The position numbers and the translations under genes were made by a program. A stretch of 64,000 nt of DNA, from NCBI RefSeq assembly GCF_042685365.1, contig NZ_JBHUMY010000032.1:140263-204262 (forward strand). Direction: 5' to 3'. Under the pieces are notes generated by a model. The model ran no database searches, was not told the DNA's origin, and saw only the letters and a program-made list of their open reading frames with translations. This stretch comes from Paenibacillus_AP thailandensis (GTDB lineage: Bacteria; Bacillota; Bacilli; Paenibacillales; Paenibacillaceae). Shown piece by piece: positions 37,762 to 45,699 of this stretch (its first letter is position 1; the number at the start of each line of letters is the position of its first letter).

Positions 37762-38187
37762 TTATTTGCCCCTCTCGATAATTTGGTTTGGTATATTGTC
37801 CAGGTACAACGTCAGCGCCAACTTGCTGATGCCCAGCTTCTTCGCCAGCTGGCTGCGTGTCATACGTTTGCGATGGTGCCGGATGTAGTACTTCTGCTCA
37901 TCGGTCAACTCGGATAACGCATTTTGGATCAGCAGATCCGGCATACGGTGACAATGCTTCACTTCTTCGGAAACCTGATATGGGACGTCCGTCCAGTAAA
38001 ACTGATAATGTTTCTTGTTGCCCTCCCGATAAATGAGCCCCTTATCGAGAAGTGTTTTTATCGCAGTCATCACCCAATGTTGTCCATGGGATGCCTTTGC
38101 TTGTTCGAAAATGTCACTGTATTTGATGCCCGGGCTCGCCTCAATGATTTGCAATACCTGCAGGTGCTTGGATGAGAGATGGATCAT
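37762..38187 (-). CDS. winged-helix/HTH phage regulator
   Basis: 141 residues from ATG 38187 (GGAGG 10 bases upstream). Residues 1-70 look like a winged helix (LQVLQIIEASPGIKYSDIFE ... IKTLLDKGLIYREG); residues 105-135 form a second HTH (RMTRSQLAKKLGISKLALTL). A LexA-like element lies 30 bases upstream (38217-38243). Likely a phage regulator; target unknown. Confidence 0.65.
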   Translation of the reverse strand: MIHLSSKHLQVLQIIEASPGIKYSDIFEQAKASHGQHWVMTAIKTLLDKGLIYREGNKKHYQFYWTDVPYQVSEEVKHCHRMPDLLIQNALSELTDEQKYYIRHHRKRMTRSQLAKKLGISKLALTLYLDNIPNQIIERGK

Positions 38188-38216
38188 GTCGTCCCCGCCT
38201 CCTTTCCCGCCCCGGG

Positions 38217-38243
38217 CGAGCATACGTTCGGTTTAAAAGCAGC
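38217..38243 (-). promoter_or_regulatory. repeated LexA-like element, copy 1
   Basis: On the minus strand GCTGCTTTTAAACC then CGAACGTATGCTCG. The last 14 bases differ from the CGAACRNRYGTTYG box at one position. A nearly identical 27-bp copy lies at 42528-42554; both precede minus-strand genes. Confidence 0.5.
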
Positions 38244-38306
38244 AGTTGGCCGCCAGCCCGCCGGGAGCGTCTGTTTTTTATGGTCCTCAATATTCACGAA
38301 TGTTCA

Positions 38307-38480
38307 TTACTCGCGGCACTCGTCGCACACTTTCCGGTGATGACCGCAATCCTCACAAGGCTCCTTTACAGTCCCGCATCCGAAATGATAAGACGTTGTC
38401 GAACCATCCGACTCCATCCGATTATTGCAAGCGTGATCCAGCGGGATATTGTGATTGCAAACTCCACATCGGTTTTCCAT
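38307..38480 (-). CDS. small Cys-rich zinc-binding protein
   Basis: 57 residues from ATG 38480 (GGAGG 10 bases upstream). Pairs CGVCN, HACNN, HFGCG, CEDCGHH and CDEC suggest two zinc knuckles. Common in phage early regions; function unknown. Confidence 0.6.
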   Translation of the reverse strand: MENRCGVCNHNIPLDHACNNRMESDGSTTSYHFGCGTVKEPCEDCGHHRKVCDECRE

Positions 38481-38525
38481 GACCTTCATTCCTCCCTCAT
38501 GTATTTCCGTATTCACCCAAATACA

Positions 38526-38684
38526 TCATCCACCCAATCTATCCGCGCTCGCTTTGTTTATGAGCGCCAGTCCCATTGCGATCAGTACGCTATGCAACGG
38601 TTCGCCGGCCACAATCCGGAGAATCGCCAGAACGCAGCAACCCACTGCCATCGACAACGATAACGCCCAAGCTGTTCTGATCAA
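38526..38684 (-). CDS. small membrane protein
   Basis: 52 residues from TTG 38684, overlapping the MazG-like stop by four bases (TTGA). Two hydrophobic segments (ALSLSMAVGCCVLAILRIVA and SVLIAMGLALINKA). No clear ribosome site, so coupled translation would be needed. Function unknown. Confidence 0.4.
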   Translation of the reverse strand: MIRTAWALSLSMAVGCCVLAILRIVAGEPLHSVLIAMGLALINKASADRLGG

Positions 38685-39196
38685 TCCCTGATCGCCTGCC
38701 GCTCGATTTCCGCCCTGATCCTCGGCTCTGGCGCATACCGCTCTTTCCATCCTGCCGGCTTGACGATCTTTCCCTGTGAATCCCGTAGCACTTTACCGTC
38801 CGGTCCGACCTTGCCCATATTCGCTTCATGCACGATTTCGAACAGCGGCGCTGGGTTTACACCGATCAGCGTAAAGGTTCCGATTGCGAAGTAAATCAGA
38901 TCGATAAGCGCATCGGCTTGCTCGACAACATCATCCGCCGCTGCAAACTCGGTCAGTTCCTCCAGCATGAACGATATCCGCTGCCCTACCTTCCCGCCAA
39001 TCTGCTCGTCTTCGAATTTCTGACTATTGACAGCCTTAATCTCCTGAGTCAAAGAGTGCAGCGAACCAATTAACCAGTTATTCGTGACCATCTTCCCGAT
39101 TCCGAGCTCCGTCGGCTTCTCCGGCATATCCTCGCCAAAAGCCGTGTGGAATTCCCGAACCTTGTTGTACATCTGCTGAAGCGTAATTTCGCTCAT
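38681..39196 (-). CDS. MazG-like (PRA-PH superfamily) nucleotide pyrophosphohydrolase
   Basis: 171 residues. The all-alpha NTP-PPase pattern is clear: RISFMLEELTEFAAADD (EExxE), VEQADALIDLIYFAIGT (DxxxD), then VHEANMGKVGPDGKVLRDSQ and GKIVKPAGWK typical of phage and Cof-like members. It should hydrolyse nucleoside triphosphates or alarmones to monophosphates, which may alter host pools. It is coupled with the LexA-like gene (ends overlap by 4 bases). Confidence 0.8.
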   Translation of the reverse strand: MSEITLQQMYNKVREFHTAFGEDMPEKPTELGIGKMVTNNWLIGSLHSLTQEIKAVNSQKFEDEQIGGKVGQRISFMLEELTEFAAADDVVEQADALIDLIYFAIGTFTLIGVNPAPLFEIVHEANMGKVGPDGKVLRDSQGKIVKPAGWKERYAPEPRIRAEIERQAIRD

Positions 39197-39492
39197 GCTC
39201 CATACCTCCGTTTATATTCGTTCAGTTCCGCCTCGAGCTCAGCGATCCGCTGCAGCAGTTCTTCCTCTCTCGACTTATGGCCGGTTACTGTCAGCGAACG
39301 CGGTTCCTTTGGGTTCCGCTGGATGTATCCCTGCTCTTCGAGCTTATCCAGTATCCGATGAACCGTTGAAGTCGATCTATATCCAGTACCGATGCAGATT
39401 TCACGGATCGAAGGCGGGTAGCCTTTTGATTTTAGGTGCTCTTTCAAGAAATCCAGAAGCTTCTTCTGCTGTGGCTTTAAATGATGTTCCAT
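39193..39492 (-). CDS. LexA DNA-binding domain without the protease domain
   Basis: 99 residues from ATG 39492 (AAGGAG 8 bases upstream); a longer frame is a methyltransferase shadow. Residues 5-68 match the LexA winged helix (QQKKLLDFLKEHLKSKGYPP, SIREICIGTGYRSTSTVHR, ILDKLEEQGYIQRNPKEPRS). The S24 peptidase half with its Ser/Lys dyad is absent, replaced by a short coiled coil (SREEELLQRIAELEAELNEY, 74-93). Self-cleavage is therefore impossible. It may bind LexA boxes constitutively, dimerising through the coil. Confidence 0.82.
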   Translation of the reverse strand: MEHHLKPQQKKLLDFLKEHLKSKGYPPSIREICIGTGYRSTSTVHRILDKLEEQGYIQRNPKEPRSLTVTGHKSREEELLQRIAELEAELNEYKRRYGA

Positions 39493-39503
39493 GTCCACGC
39501 TCC

Positions 39504-40544
39504 TTAAAACTGCAATTTTGGCTGTACCGCGGCAACCCGGCGCTCTGCGATTTCGACGTATTGCGGTCCAAGTTCGATGATTGTGCATTCCCGGTTGTTC
39601 TCCAGCGCAACCTTCAGCGTCGTTCCGGATCCTCCGAATGGATCGAGGACCCTGCCGCCTTCCGGAGCGCCGGCCAAGATGCACGGCTCAATCAGTTTTT
39701 CCGGGAATGTTGCGAAATGAGCTTCAGTAAATTGTGCCGTCGGCACAGTCCAGACTGATCGCTTATTTCGCATCGAACCCTCCCAAGGAATTGATGCCCC
39801 GATGTGCGAACCAGGTCGATCACGTTCTTCACCGTATTTCCTTTCCTTGTTACCGCTCCTTCGCCTCGACTGCGGTGGTCCGAATGCTCCCATTGATCCA
39901 CCAACAGCTTTCATATTACCGTTCGTTTTTGATCCGCCGTTTGCCCGCGCAGACCCAAGCTGCCCTTCAATATTCTGAGACAATCTGTCTATTGATGAAC
40001 TCGCTAATGGCTCCATAATTGCGTCGGAGTTATAGTAATAATGCTCGGACTTGGATAACAGGAAGACGTATTCATGCGCCTTTGTTGGCCGGTCCCGAAC
40101 ACTCTCCGGCATGCAATTCGGCTTACTCCAGACGTTGTCCATTCGGAGATACCAGCCGTCTGCTTGCAGAGCAAAGGCTACTCGCCATGGAATGCCGATG
40201 AGGTCTTTGGCCTTTAATCCGGGGTACTGGAGCCCTTGGTACGATATGCTTCCGGAATACTGCCCTGGATGCTGATTGTGCATATCGCCCGGGTTACCTC
40301 TGCCGTCGGCGTTCCTCCCTTTCATTGAACCGGCATAGGTATCACCGTAATTCAACCAAAGCGTTCCGTCCGGCCGTAAAACCCGCCAAACCTCCCGAAA
40401 GATCAGCACGCTATGAGAGACGAACATTTCAGCAGTCGGCTCAAGTCCAAGGCAGCCAGTCCATGCCGGGACGGTGACGGGCGGCAGGCCGGGCATCGGC
40501 GTGTATGTCACCTCCGGCCACTCAGATGGCGGGATGCTCAGCAC
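39504..40544 (-). CDS. phage DNA methyltransferase (beta-class, N4/N6 type)
   Basis: About 346 residues; GTG 40544 gives MLSIPPSEWPEVTYTPMPGL, ATG 40502 is an alternative, and no good ribosome site decides. C-terminal AdoMet motif I (RVLDPFGGSGTTLKVALENN) and central IFREVWRVLRPDGTLWLNYGD, plus RPTKAHEYVFLLSKS, are typical. A canonical motif IV (S/D-P-P-Y/W) is not visible near the N terminus; IPPSEW is the only candidate. The region ahead of the start is a rearrangement scar, so the N terminus may be damaged. Confidence 0.72.
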   Translation of the reverse strand: MLSIPPSEWPEVTYTPMPGLPPVTVPAWTGCLGLEPTAEMFVSHSVLIFREVWRVLRPDGTLWLNYGDTYAGSMKGRNADGRGNPGDMHNQHPGQYSGSISYQGLQYPGLKAKDLIGIPWRVAFALQADGWYLRMDNVWSKPNCMPESVRDRPTKAHEYVFLLSKSEHYYYNSDAIMEPLASSSIDRLSQNIEGQLGSARANGGSKTNGNMKAVGGSMGAFGPPQSRRRSGNKERKYGEERDRPGSHIGASIPWEGSMRNKRSVWTVPTAQFTEAHFATFPEKLIEPCILAGAPEGGRVLDPFGGSGTTLKVALENNRECTIIELGPQYVEIAERRVAAVQPKLQF

Positions 40545-40705
40545 GGCGCTTGTCGAGTCGCTCCAGCAGCTTCGTTGCCTTTCCGGCGTTTTCGATCTCG
40601 TCCGGGAGAATGCCCAGCTTCTCAAGTGTCTTGATCTGCTTTTCGCTCGGCGGGGCCATTTCCCAGCCGAACGCCTGCGAAGTTGTCGACTACGATTTCG
40701 TTCAC
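40522..40705 (-). pseudogene. scar joining a C5-methyltransferase start to a helicase tail
   Basis: GTG 40705 begins MNEIVVDNFAG, the start of phage cytosine-C5 methyltransferases (normally followed by a glycine run and TGIE), but it turns into nonsense after the third Gly codon. In the next frame SQAFGWEMAPPSEKQIKTLE and KLGILPDEIENAGKATKLLE follow. That is the repeat found at the C terminus of phage helicases, cut short after KRRAEHPAI. ATG 40659 could express 45 residues of it. Two genes thus appear fused by deletion at about 40670-40675. Confidence 0.55.
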
Positions 40706-41808
40706 TGCTTAATCAGCCCTTCTACAATCTCCAGATGCTCCTCATTACGATCGGTGAAAAACTCTTGCAGAACTTCCAGCACGCGATCTGGCCGGCTTAC
40801 CTCCGAAACCTTTTGATACACAATGCTGGTTACGGTCTGCATCAATCCAAGCGCTTCGAGGGTAAGTTCCTTAGGAACGATGGCCGACGTATCGACCTGA
40901 TTTGCAATTACATCGATGCCGGCGAGCATTTTAACACGATCGTAGCCAAGGTTTACGAGTGGCAGCCTGATTGTGATGTATGGCTGAACGGGGAGCGTAT
41001 TAACAGCCGACTGCTCAGCGGCTACTGCCGTTTCTTCCAGTACGACATCAGCGGGAATTTCCGGTACGGCTGCGTCGGCCGGATCCGCCGAGTGATTACC
41101 CTCCGCCTCTGACTGCCTCGCACTCGCTTCCGCATTCAGCAGCTCTTGCGCTTTTTCTGGCGTGATGCCCTTGAGGCCCCACCGTTTAACCCAGTCATGA
41201 ATCGTGTTATATTTCATCCCCCACGCCTTCTCGATGCTGGAGAGAGTTTCTCCTTGAGCGATTGCTTTCAACAGATCGATCTTCGTGAGCCCGCATGCCG
41301 GGCCTTGTTTTGGTGTTGCTCCCCGTCGTCTTTGCATCTCGGTTTCCCCCTCTGATTTAGGATTTTGGTTTTTCGCTTCAATTTGCTTTTGTGTAGTCGG
41401 CGCAGCTAGCCGTCCCTTGCTGCTCATTCGCTCGAATTCCTGCTCCATCTCCTCAGGTGTAAGGGTTCTGACCGTAACCTCGCCGGCTCCTTTGCCTTTC
41501 AATTCATTCTCCCTGCTTGGGATGGGCGTACCCATATTCGATTCATCCTCCTCCATCGGATGGAATAGTTCAGCTTCCGTCTTATCCGTGGTGACCGTGA
41601 CCATGCCTTCGCTGATGCGGATCTCCGTTGCCCTGGCGATCACCGCGGCCTTTTGTTCAGGCGTGAGCAAATCATCCATGGCTTGCCAGTAAATCCGTTC
41701 TGCCGCGGCGTAGGCCCGGGTATGGAAAATGTTTTGAACATGCCAGAATTTTTCGGAACTCATCGATTTTACTTTCTGGAAGAACCTTCGCTTCTCGTCG
41801 TTGTTCAT
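40702..41808 (-). CDS. phage HTH protein, unknown
   Basis: 368 residues. The centre carries an HTH (KIDLLKAIAQGETLSSIEKA, WGMKYNTIHDWVKRWGLKGI, about 185-225) as in terminase-small-subunit or transposase-like regulators. The N-terminal part is helical and the C-terminal 110 residues are mixed. Low-complexity charged linkers join them. Function unknown. Its stop overlaps the scar frame that follows. Confidence 0.6.
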   Translation of the reverse strand: MNNDEKRRFFQKVKSMSSEKFWHVQNIFHTRAYAAAERIYWQAMDDLLTPEQKAAVIARATEIRISEGMVTVTTDKTEAELFHPMEEDESNMGTPIPSRENELKGKGAGEVTVRTLTPEEMEQEFERMSSKGRLAAPTTQKQIEAKNQNPKSEGETEMQRRRGATPKQGPACGLTKIDLLKAIAQGETLSSIEKAWGMKYNTIHDWVKRWGLKGITPEKAQELLNAEASARQSEAEGNHSADPADAAVPEIPADVVLEETAVAAEQSAVNTLPVQPYITIRLPLVNLGYDRVKMLAGIDVIANQVDTSAIVPKELTLEALGLMQTVTSIVYQKVSEVSRPDRVLEVLQEFFTDRNEEHLEIVEGLIKQ

Positions 41809-41990
41809 CGTTTCTTCCTCCGCCAGATCGGAATGAACGGCCGCCCCTCTGTCGGAGGCGCGGTCTGCCGCTCCCTTTCCTCGTCGGTCATCGGGCGAAC
41901 CGTAACCGGACTGTTTGCTGGCTCCGGCCCATCAAGCTTCCGCCGTGGCACCGGACGATGGCGTTTTGTTCCGACTTCGTCCATCCTCAT
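41805..41990 (-). CDS. small basic phage protein
   Basis: 61 residues from ATG 41990 (AGAGGTG 8 bases upstream); the longer frame is a shadow of the neighbour. Rich in Arg, Lys and Pro (TKRHRPVPRRKLDGPEPANS), ending IPIWRRKKR. The stop overlaps the next start by four bases. Unknown function. Confidence 0.5.
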   Translation of the reverse strand: MRMDEVGTKRHRPVPRRKLDGPEPANSPVTVRPMTDEERERQTAPPTEGRPFIPIWRRKKR

Positions 41991-42160
41991 CGCGGGTACA
42001 CCTCTTTTCCCCGGTACTGCACCCGTGCATGCTTCTGCCGCGCCCGGCGCTTCAACTCTGCGGCGGCCGCCAAGCGGTATTCCAGTGGAGCTTCGGTGTC
42101 GTTGTAGGCAATCTCGCACAGTTGTGCCCGAGTCGCTTCTCGCCAACTTAACGACTTCAT
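41987..42160 (-). CDS. small phage protein, helical
   Basis: 57 residues from ATG 42160 (GGAG 8 bases upstream). SLSWREATRAQLCEIAYNDT and EAPLEYRLAAAAELKRRARQ resemble small phage proteins encoded near replication genes. Unknown function; overlaps both neighbours by four bases. Confidence 0.55.
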   Translation of the reverse strand: MKSLSWREATRAQLCEIAYNDTEAPLEYRLAAAAELKRRARQKHARVQYRGKEVYPR

Positions 42161-42513
42161 GACTTCCACTCCCATTCCGTTTCATCCGCTACGAGACGGG
42201 CGTCTTTCTTTTCACGAAGCTCATCCAATATCGTCCGATCGAGCCCGAGGGAGCGTTGATGCTCCCAAACCACGAATAGAGCAGCCTTGACGCTATTGGC
42301 AAAGCCTACAGGCACAAGATCAGCGGCAGCGGCGTTCAAACCATGCTTGTCAATGTCGTTGGTGACGATCCAACGCTGGGTACCAGTGTGGTAGATGACC
42401 AACCATGTACCCGCATCGATTTCGACCCGTTCACGGACCGGCCCAAACAACCCAAAACCAGTTATCGCCTCCCTTACCTTGGGAATGATTCGAACGTTTG
42501 AATATGCCAACAT
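42157..42513 (-). CDS. phage protein, unknown
   Basis: 118 residues from ATG 42513 (AAAGGAG 5 bases upstream). Mixed alpha/beta with EIDAGTWLVIYHTGTQRWIV; no family recognised. The LexA-like repeated element lies just upstream at 42528-42554, so this may be the first gene of a sub-operon. Confidence 0.6.
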   Translation of the reverse strand: MLAYSNVRIIPKVREAITGFGLFGPVRERVEIDAGTWLVIYHTGTQRWIVTNDIDKHGLNAAAADLVPVGFANSVKAALFVVWEHQRSLGLDRTILDELREKKDARLVADETEWEWKS

Positions 42514-42527
42514 CAACACTCCTTTCA

Positions 42528-42554
42528 CGCACATATGTTCGGTTTTAAAGCAGC
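42528..42554 (-). promoter_or_regulatory. repeated LexA-like element, copy 2
   Basis: Minus strand GCTGCTTTAAAACC then CGAACATATGTGCG, one mismatch from the LexA box consensus, 15 bases before the downstream start codon. See copy 1 at 38217-38243. Confidence 0.55.
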
Positions 42555-42583
42555 ACGAACCCCTTCCCCGAGCGAATGCGCGG

Positions 42584-43078
42584 TTATTTTGCTCTTATGG
42601 CTTGAATCACTTCTGTCTGGTATTTCGTTAACTCCAGCCCCGGTAGCGTCAGCGCGCGGCCGATCTGTGCGATCACAAAGGCGTCCGTCACGTTGTTACT
42701 CTTATGCTCGAAACCCCAGCGCTTGAAGATCGGGACCGGCATTCCGTCCTTTGGCGTATTTCCTTTTCCGGTTGCAAACTTCTTCACCTGCGAAGGGGAA
42801 GCTTCTTGATAAAGAATGCCACGGCGGTACAACGCCATCCGGATTCCCCAGCCAATGCCGCCGAGCTGCACGGCCTGCTGCGAAGCAAAACCGAACCCTT
42901 CGATGCAAACCATGTCATCCGGATTAATTTGCCGCATAATAGTTTCGATCAGGGATGCCATGCGCGCCGGGTCTTCCTTGCCAGCACCTGTAAGTTCCTT
43001 TGCCTCCAACACTTCGCCGGCTGTGTTCAGGGCGACGAAACCGGTTTTTGTTGATGGATCGAGTCCAATGAAACGCAT
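42584..43078 (-). CDS. RuvC-like Holliday junction resolvase
   Basis: 164 residues. RNase H-like fold with Asp7 (FIGLDPSTKTGFVALN), Glu60 (MVCIEGFGF) and Asp132 (NNVTDAFVIAQIG); a KKFATGKGNTPK loop is typical of phage RuvC-like resolvases. Predicted to resolve branched DNA during replication and before packaging. It sits in the replication cluster. Confidence 0.82.
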   Translation of the reverse strand: MRFIGLDPSTKTGFVALNTAGEVLEAKELTGAGKEDPARMASLIETIMRQINPDDMVCIEGFGFASQQAVQLGGIGWGIRMALYRRGILYQEASPSQVKKFATGKGNTPKDGMPVPIFKRWGFEHKSNNVTDAFVIAQIGRALTLPGLELTKYQTEVIQAIRAK

Positions 43079-43674
43079 CAGTCCCCAACCCCCTTGATCT
43101 CGCCGAGCACGGCTGCCAGTTTGTTGTCATGGTTCCGGATCATCTCGCCGGTTGTTGGCTGCGCCTTACCGTCAAACGCCATTTCAAATGAGCTTTCCAG
43201 CAGCTTCACATACCGTTCCAACTCGTCGTCAGTCTTGGATTCAATATCCGGTTTAGGCAGTACAGAAAACTGTTCGAGACGTTTCAGGAGTGTGTCTCGT
43301 CTACTCCTTGTCCCTTGAGAGAGAGAGTAGAGGACGTCACGGGCGCGTTGGCTAAAAGTGTGTCCCTTACTCCCGTACCATTCCAGCGCTTCCCTCATGG
43401 CGGTGTTTTCGGCGCTCAGACGGTCATTCTCTACGACGAGGTAGTTAACCCGATCGTTCGCTGCTTCGAGTTGATTGGTTAGTGCGTCTATCCTGTCCAA
43501 ATACTCCAAAATATCAAGTTGTATAGTTCCGGCGCTTGCAACCTTAACATTTTCGATATTGGACCAGAACTCTTTAATCAGCTGCAAGGTATCGCTCTTT
43601 GCCTTATTCTCTATTGCCCTTTTCTCTTCTCCGGAAAAGGCCGTTATATTCTTCTTCGCATCTTCCCAGTTCAT
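43078..43674 (-). CDS. phage coiled-coil protein, unknown
   Basis: 198 residues from ATG 43674 (GGAGG 6 bases upstream). Central coiled coil at about 55-110 (DILEYLDRIDALTNQLEAAN, DRVNYLVVENDRLSAENTAM), flanked by charged helices. No family recognised. It shares one base with the RuvC-like start. Confidence 0.6.
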   Translation of the reverse strand: MNWEDAKKNITAFSGEEKRAIENKAKSDTLQLIKEFWSNIENVKVASAGTIQLDILEYLDRIDALTNQLEAANDRVNYLVVENDRLSAENTAMREALEWYGSKGHTFSQRARDVLYSLSQGTRSRRDTLLKRLEQFSVLPKPDIESKTDDELERYVKLLESSFEMAFDGKAQPTTGEMIRNHDNKLAAVLGEIKGVGD

Positions 43675-43841
43675 CTTTTCCTCCAGTTGCCCCGGCTCGT
43701 CAGGCGCGCCGGCAGCGTGTAGATTTCGCCGACCACTCGGCCCCGCTCGTCCTGCACGATTTCCCACGGCGTATCCTGAAAGATCGGGTCCGGATCCGGC
43801 CGTCGTTTCTTACCCTTCGGCGTGCGCCGCTTCTTCGCCAT
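43671..43841 (-). CDS. small basic phage protein
   Basis: 56 residues from ATG 43841, with GGGAGGGG 6 bases upstream. Strongly basic start (MAKKRRTPKGKKRRPDPDP) and FQDTPWEIVQDERGRVVGEI suggest a DNA- or RNA-contacting protein. Its stop overlaps the next start by four bases. Confidence 0.6.
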   Translation of the reverse strand: MAKKRRTPKGKKRRPDPDPIFQDTPWEIVQDERGRVVGEIYTLPARLTSRGNWRKR

Positions 43842-44040
43842 TGGCTTCCCCTCCCGATTTGAATCGGTATGCCATTGCCACGCTGACCATCTTGTCGTAA
43901 GCCTTCATGTACCTCTGCCGATCGTTTGGGTCGAGCAGCGGGTCCTCGATCGTCTGCGCGCCCTTCACGATCCGCGCCAGCAGTTCGTCGTACTGCTCAT
44001 CATTTTCGATTTTGTCCGGTAGCTTTGCCGCTGGAGTCAC
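43810..44040 (-). CDS. small helical phage protein
   Basis: 76 residues from GTG 44040, which lies in GGGAGGTGA, so the start is uncertain. IENDEQYDELLARIVKGAQT and RQRYMKAYDKMVSVAMAYR resemble small proteins that follow dnaB in Gram-positive phages. It overlaps DnaB by 41 bases and the following gene by 32. Confidence 0.55.
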   Translation of the reverse strand: MTPAAKLPDKIENDEQYDELLARIVKGAQTIEDPLLDPNDRQRYMKAYDKMVSVAMAYRFKSGGEANGEEAAHAEG

Positions 44041-45352
44041 CTCCCTGCGCCTGATGGTGGGAGTAATCCAAGTCCAAGAACTTTCCGGTCCGGCGGTCGA
44101 AAAGCATCTCTACCGTCCCGGTCCCGACGTTCCGGCCTTTCGCGAGAATAAGCTCGACGCGGCCTTTCTTCTCCGACTCTTTGTTGTAGTAGTCGTCCCG
44201 GTACAAAAAGATCACGATGTCCGCGTCGCTTTCAATGGACCCGGATTCCCGCAGGTCCGACATCATTGGCCGCTTATCTTGCCGCTGCTCAACGCTCCGG
44301 CCGACTGCGGAGATCGCCACCACCGGACATTGCAGCATCCTTGCGAGAAGCTTCAGCCCCTTGGATACGTACGCCACGCCCTCATGCTCTTTTGCGAACC
44401 GCCGGCCGGGCTGGACCAATTGCAAGAAGTCGATATAAATCACGATGCTTGGATGCTTCTTTTTCAACTGCTTAGCTTTCCGCCGGATGTCCTGCAGCGT
44501 CATGCCCGGCGTATCGTCGATCATAATCGGCAGTTGGTCCAGCTCGTCGAGAGCGTAACTCCAGCGCTCCCAATCGCTATTCTCCAGATCGCCCGTCCGC
44601 AGCTTGGTATGGTCAAGGTTCCCCAGGACGCATACAAAACGTTCAGCCAATTGCTCTGCCGTCATTTCGAGCGAGAATATCGCCGCCGCCCGGCCGCCGC
44701 GGGCAGTACGGACCATGTCGTTGACGATGTATGCCGATTTCCCCATTGACGGGCGCGCCGCGATGACTTCAAAATCACCGTCCTGGTGGCCGCCCGTTAT
44801 CTTGTCGAGGTCCCGGCTGGCCGTCCTCCCCCCGGTCAATCCGCGTTTTTTCTTGCGCTCAGCAATCTTGTCCGCGTGGCCGGCGAGTACATCCGCGACG
44901 CGCCGGACGCCACCGTCTGCTTGCGCCGCCGTAAGCTCCGCGATTTCCTCCAGCGCCGCCTGCGCCTCCGCGACGTATTCTTTCGCGTTCACGTCCTCCG
45001 CGGATCCGGCTTCGGCCATAATCCGCATCGTCTCTGCCGCCCGGCGCTGCACGTATGCATTACGGATAAGTGTTTGGTAATAGGTGAAGTGGCTCTCCGA
45101 AGGGACGGCGTCGCGCAGCTGCATGAGGTAAGTAATGCCGCCGATCTTCGTTAGATTCTTTCCGGACCGCTGTGCCATCAGTAATATGTCGATCGTGCCG
45201 TCTTGATCGTAGGTAAATCGGAGGTATTCCATGATGAGTGCGTGCTGATCGTCCCCGAACTCCTCCGGCTGCAGATAACACTCGTCCATTAAGTCCGGCT
45301 CCCGAAGGATAGCTCCCAGTACGGCGCGCTCCGCTTCTAACAAAACGCTCAA
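44000..45352 (-). CDS. dnaB: replicative DNA helicase, DnaB family
   Basis: 450 residues. N-terminal DnaB domain 1-100 (LLEAERAVLGAILREPDLMD); RecA-like domain from about 160 with Walker A (AARPSMGKSAYIV), Walker B (IVIYIDFLQLV), SAVGRSVEQRQDKRPMMSDL and the arginine-rich tail. It is the phage's own hexameric helicase, preceded by its loader and the O-like origin protein. Confidence 0.93.
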   Translation of the reverse strand: MSVLLEAERAVLGAILREPDLMDECYLQPEEFGDDQHALIMEYLRFTYDQDGTIDILLMAQRSGKNLTKIGGITYLMQLRDAVPSESHFTYYQTLIRNAYVQRRAAETMRIMAEAGSAEDVNAKEYVAEAQAALEEIAELTAAQADGGVRRVADVLAGHADKIAERKKKRGLTGGRTASRDLDKITGGHQDGDFEVIAARPSMGKSAYIVNDMVRTARGGRAAAIFSLEMTAEQLAERFVCVLGNLDHTKLRTGDLENSDWERWSYALDELDQLPIMIDDTPGMTLQDIRRKAKQLKKKHPSIVIYIDFLQLVQPGRRFAKEHEGVAYVSKGLKLLARMLQCPVVAISAVGRSVEQRQDKRPMMSDLRESGSIESDADIVIFLYRDDYYNKESEKKGRVELILAKGRNVGTGTVEMLFDRRTGKFLDLDYSHHQAQGGDSSGKATGQNRK

Positions 45353-45699
45353 CCGCCATCCCCCCGTTGAAGCAATTTCGGCTTAAGGTGTTCCGGCAGC
45401 GGCGTCGCCCGTCGCTCCCATTCATCCATCTCCTCTAAACGTTCGATCGTTTCTTGCCGCAGCCGCTCGTGGTCGGTATATTGCGACGGGTCATTACGGA
45501 TGATGTCGGAGATAGCCGGGAAATAAGGTTCCGAATCGATATGGTTATTCAGGTTTTGAAGTGCCCGGTCAGCGTCGACGTTAGCCAAACGTTCCACCCA
45601 AACTTCGAATATCTGGTGATTCCGCTTGAAGTCCGGCGCTTTATTCGGGTAAGCGGCCGAAGCCTTCGCCAAGAGCAGGGTTACTTGGTCCCGTGTCAT
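45349..45699 (-). CDS. helicase loader/inhibitor of the G39P type
   Basis: 116 residues from ATG 45699 (GGGAGG upstream). MTRDQVTLLLAKASAAYPN, FEVWVERLANVDADRALQNL and FPAISDIIRN match the SPP1 G39P family, which binds the DnaB-type helicase and delivers it to the origin protein. The gene lies exactly between those two partners and its stop overlaps the dnaB start by four bases. Confidence 0.82.
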   Translation of the reverse strand: MTRDQVTLLLAKASAAYPNKAPDFKRNHQIFEVWVERLANVDADRALQNLNNHIDSEPYFPAISDIIRNDPSQYTDHERLRQETIERLEEMDEWERRATPLPEHLKPKLLQRGDGG

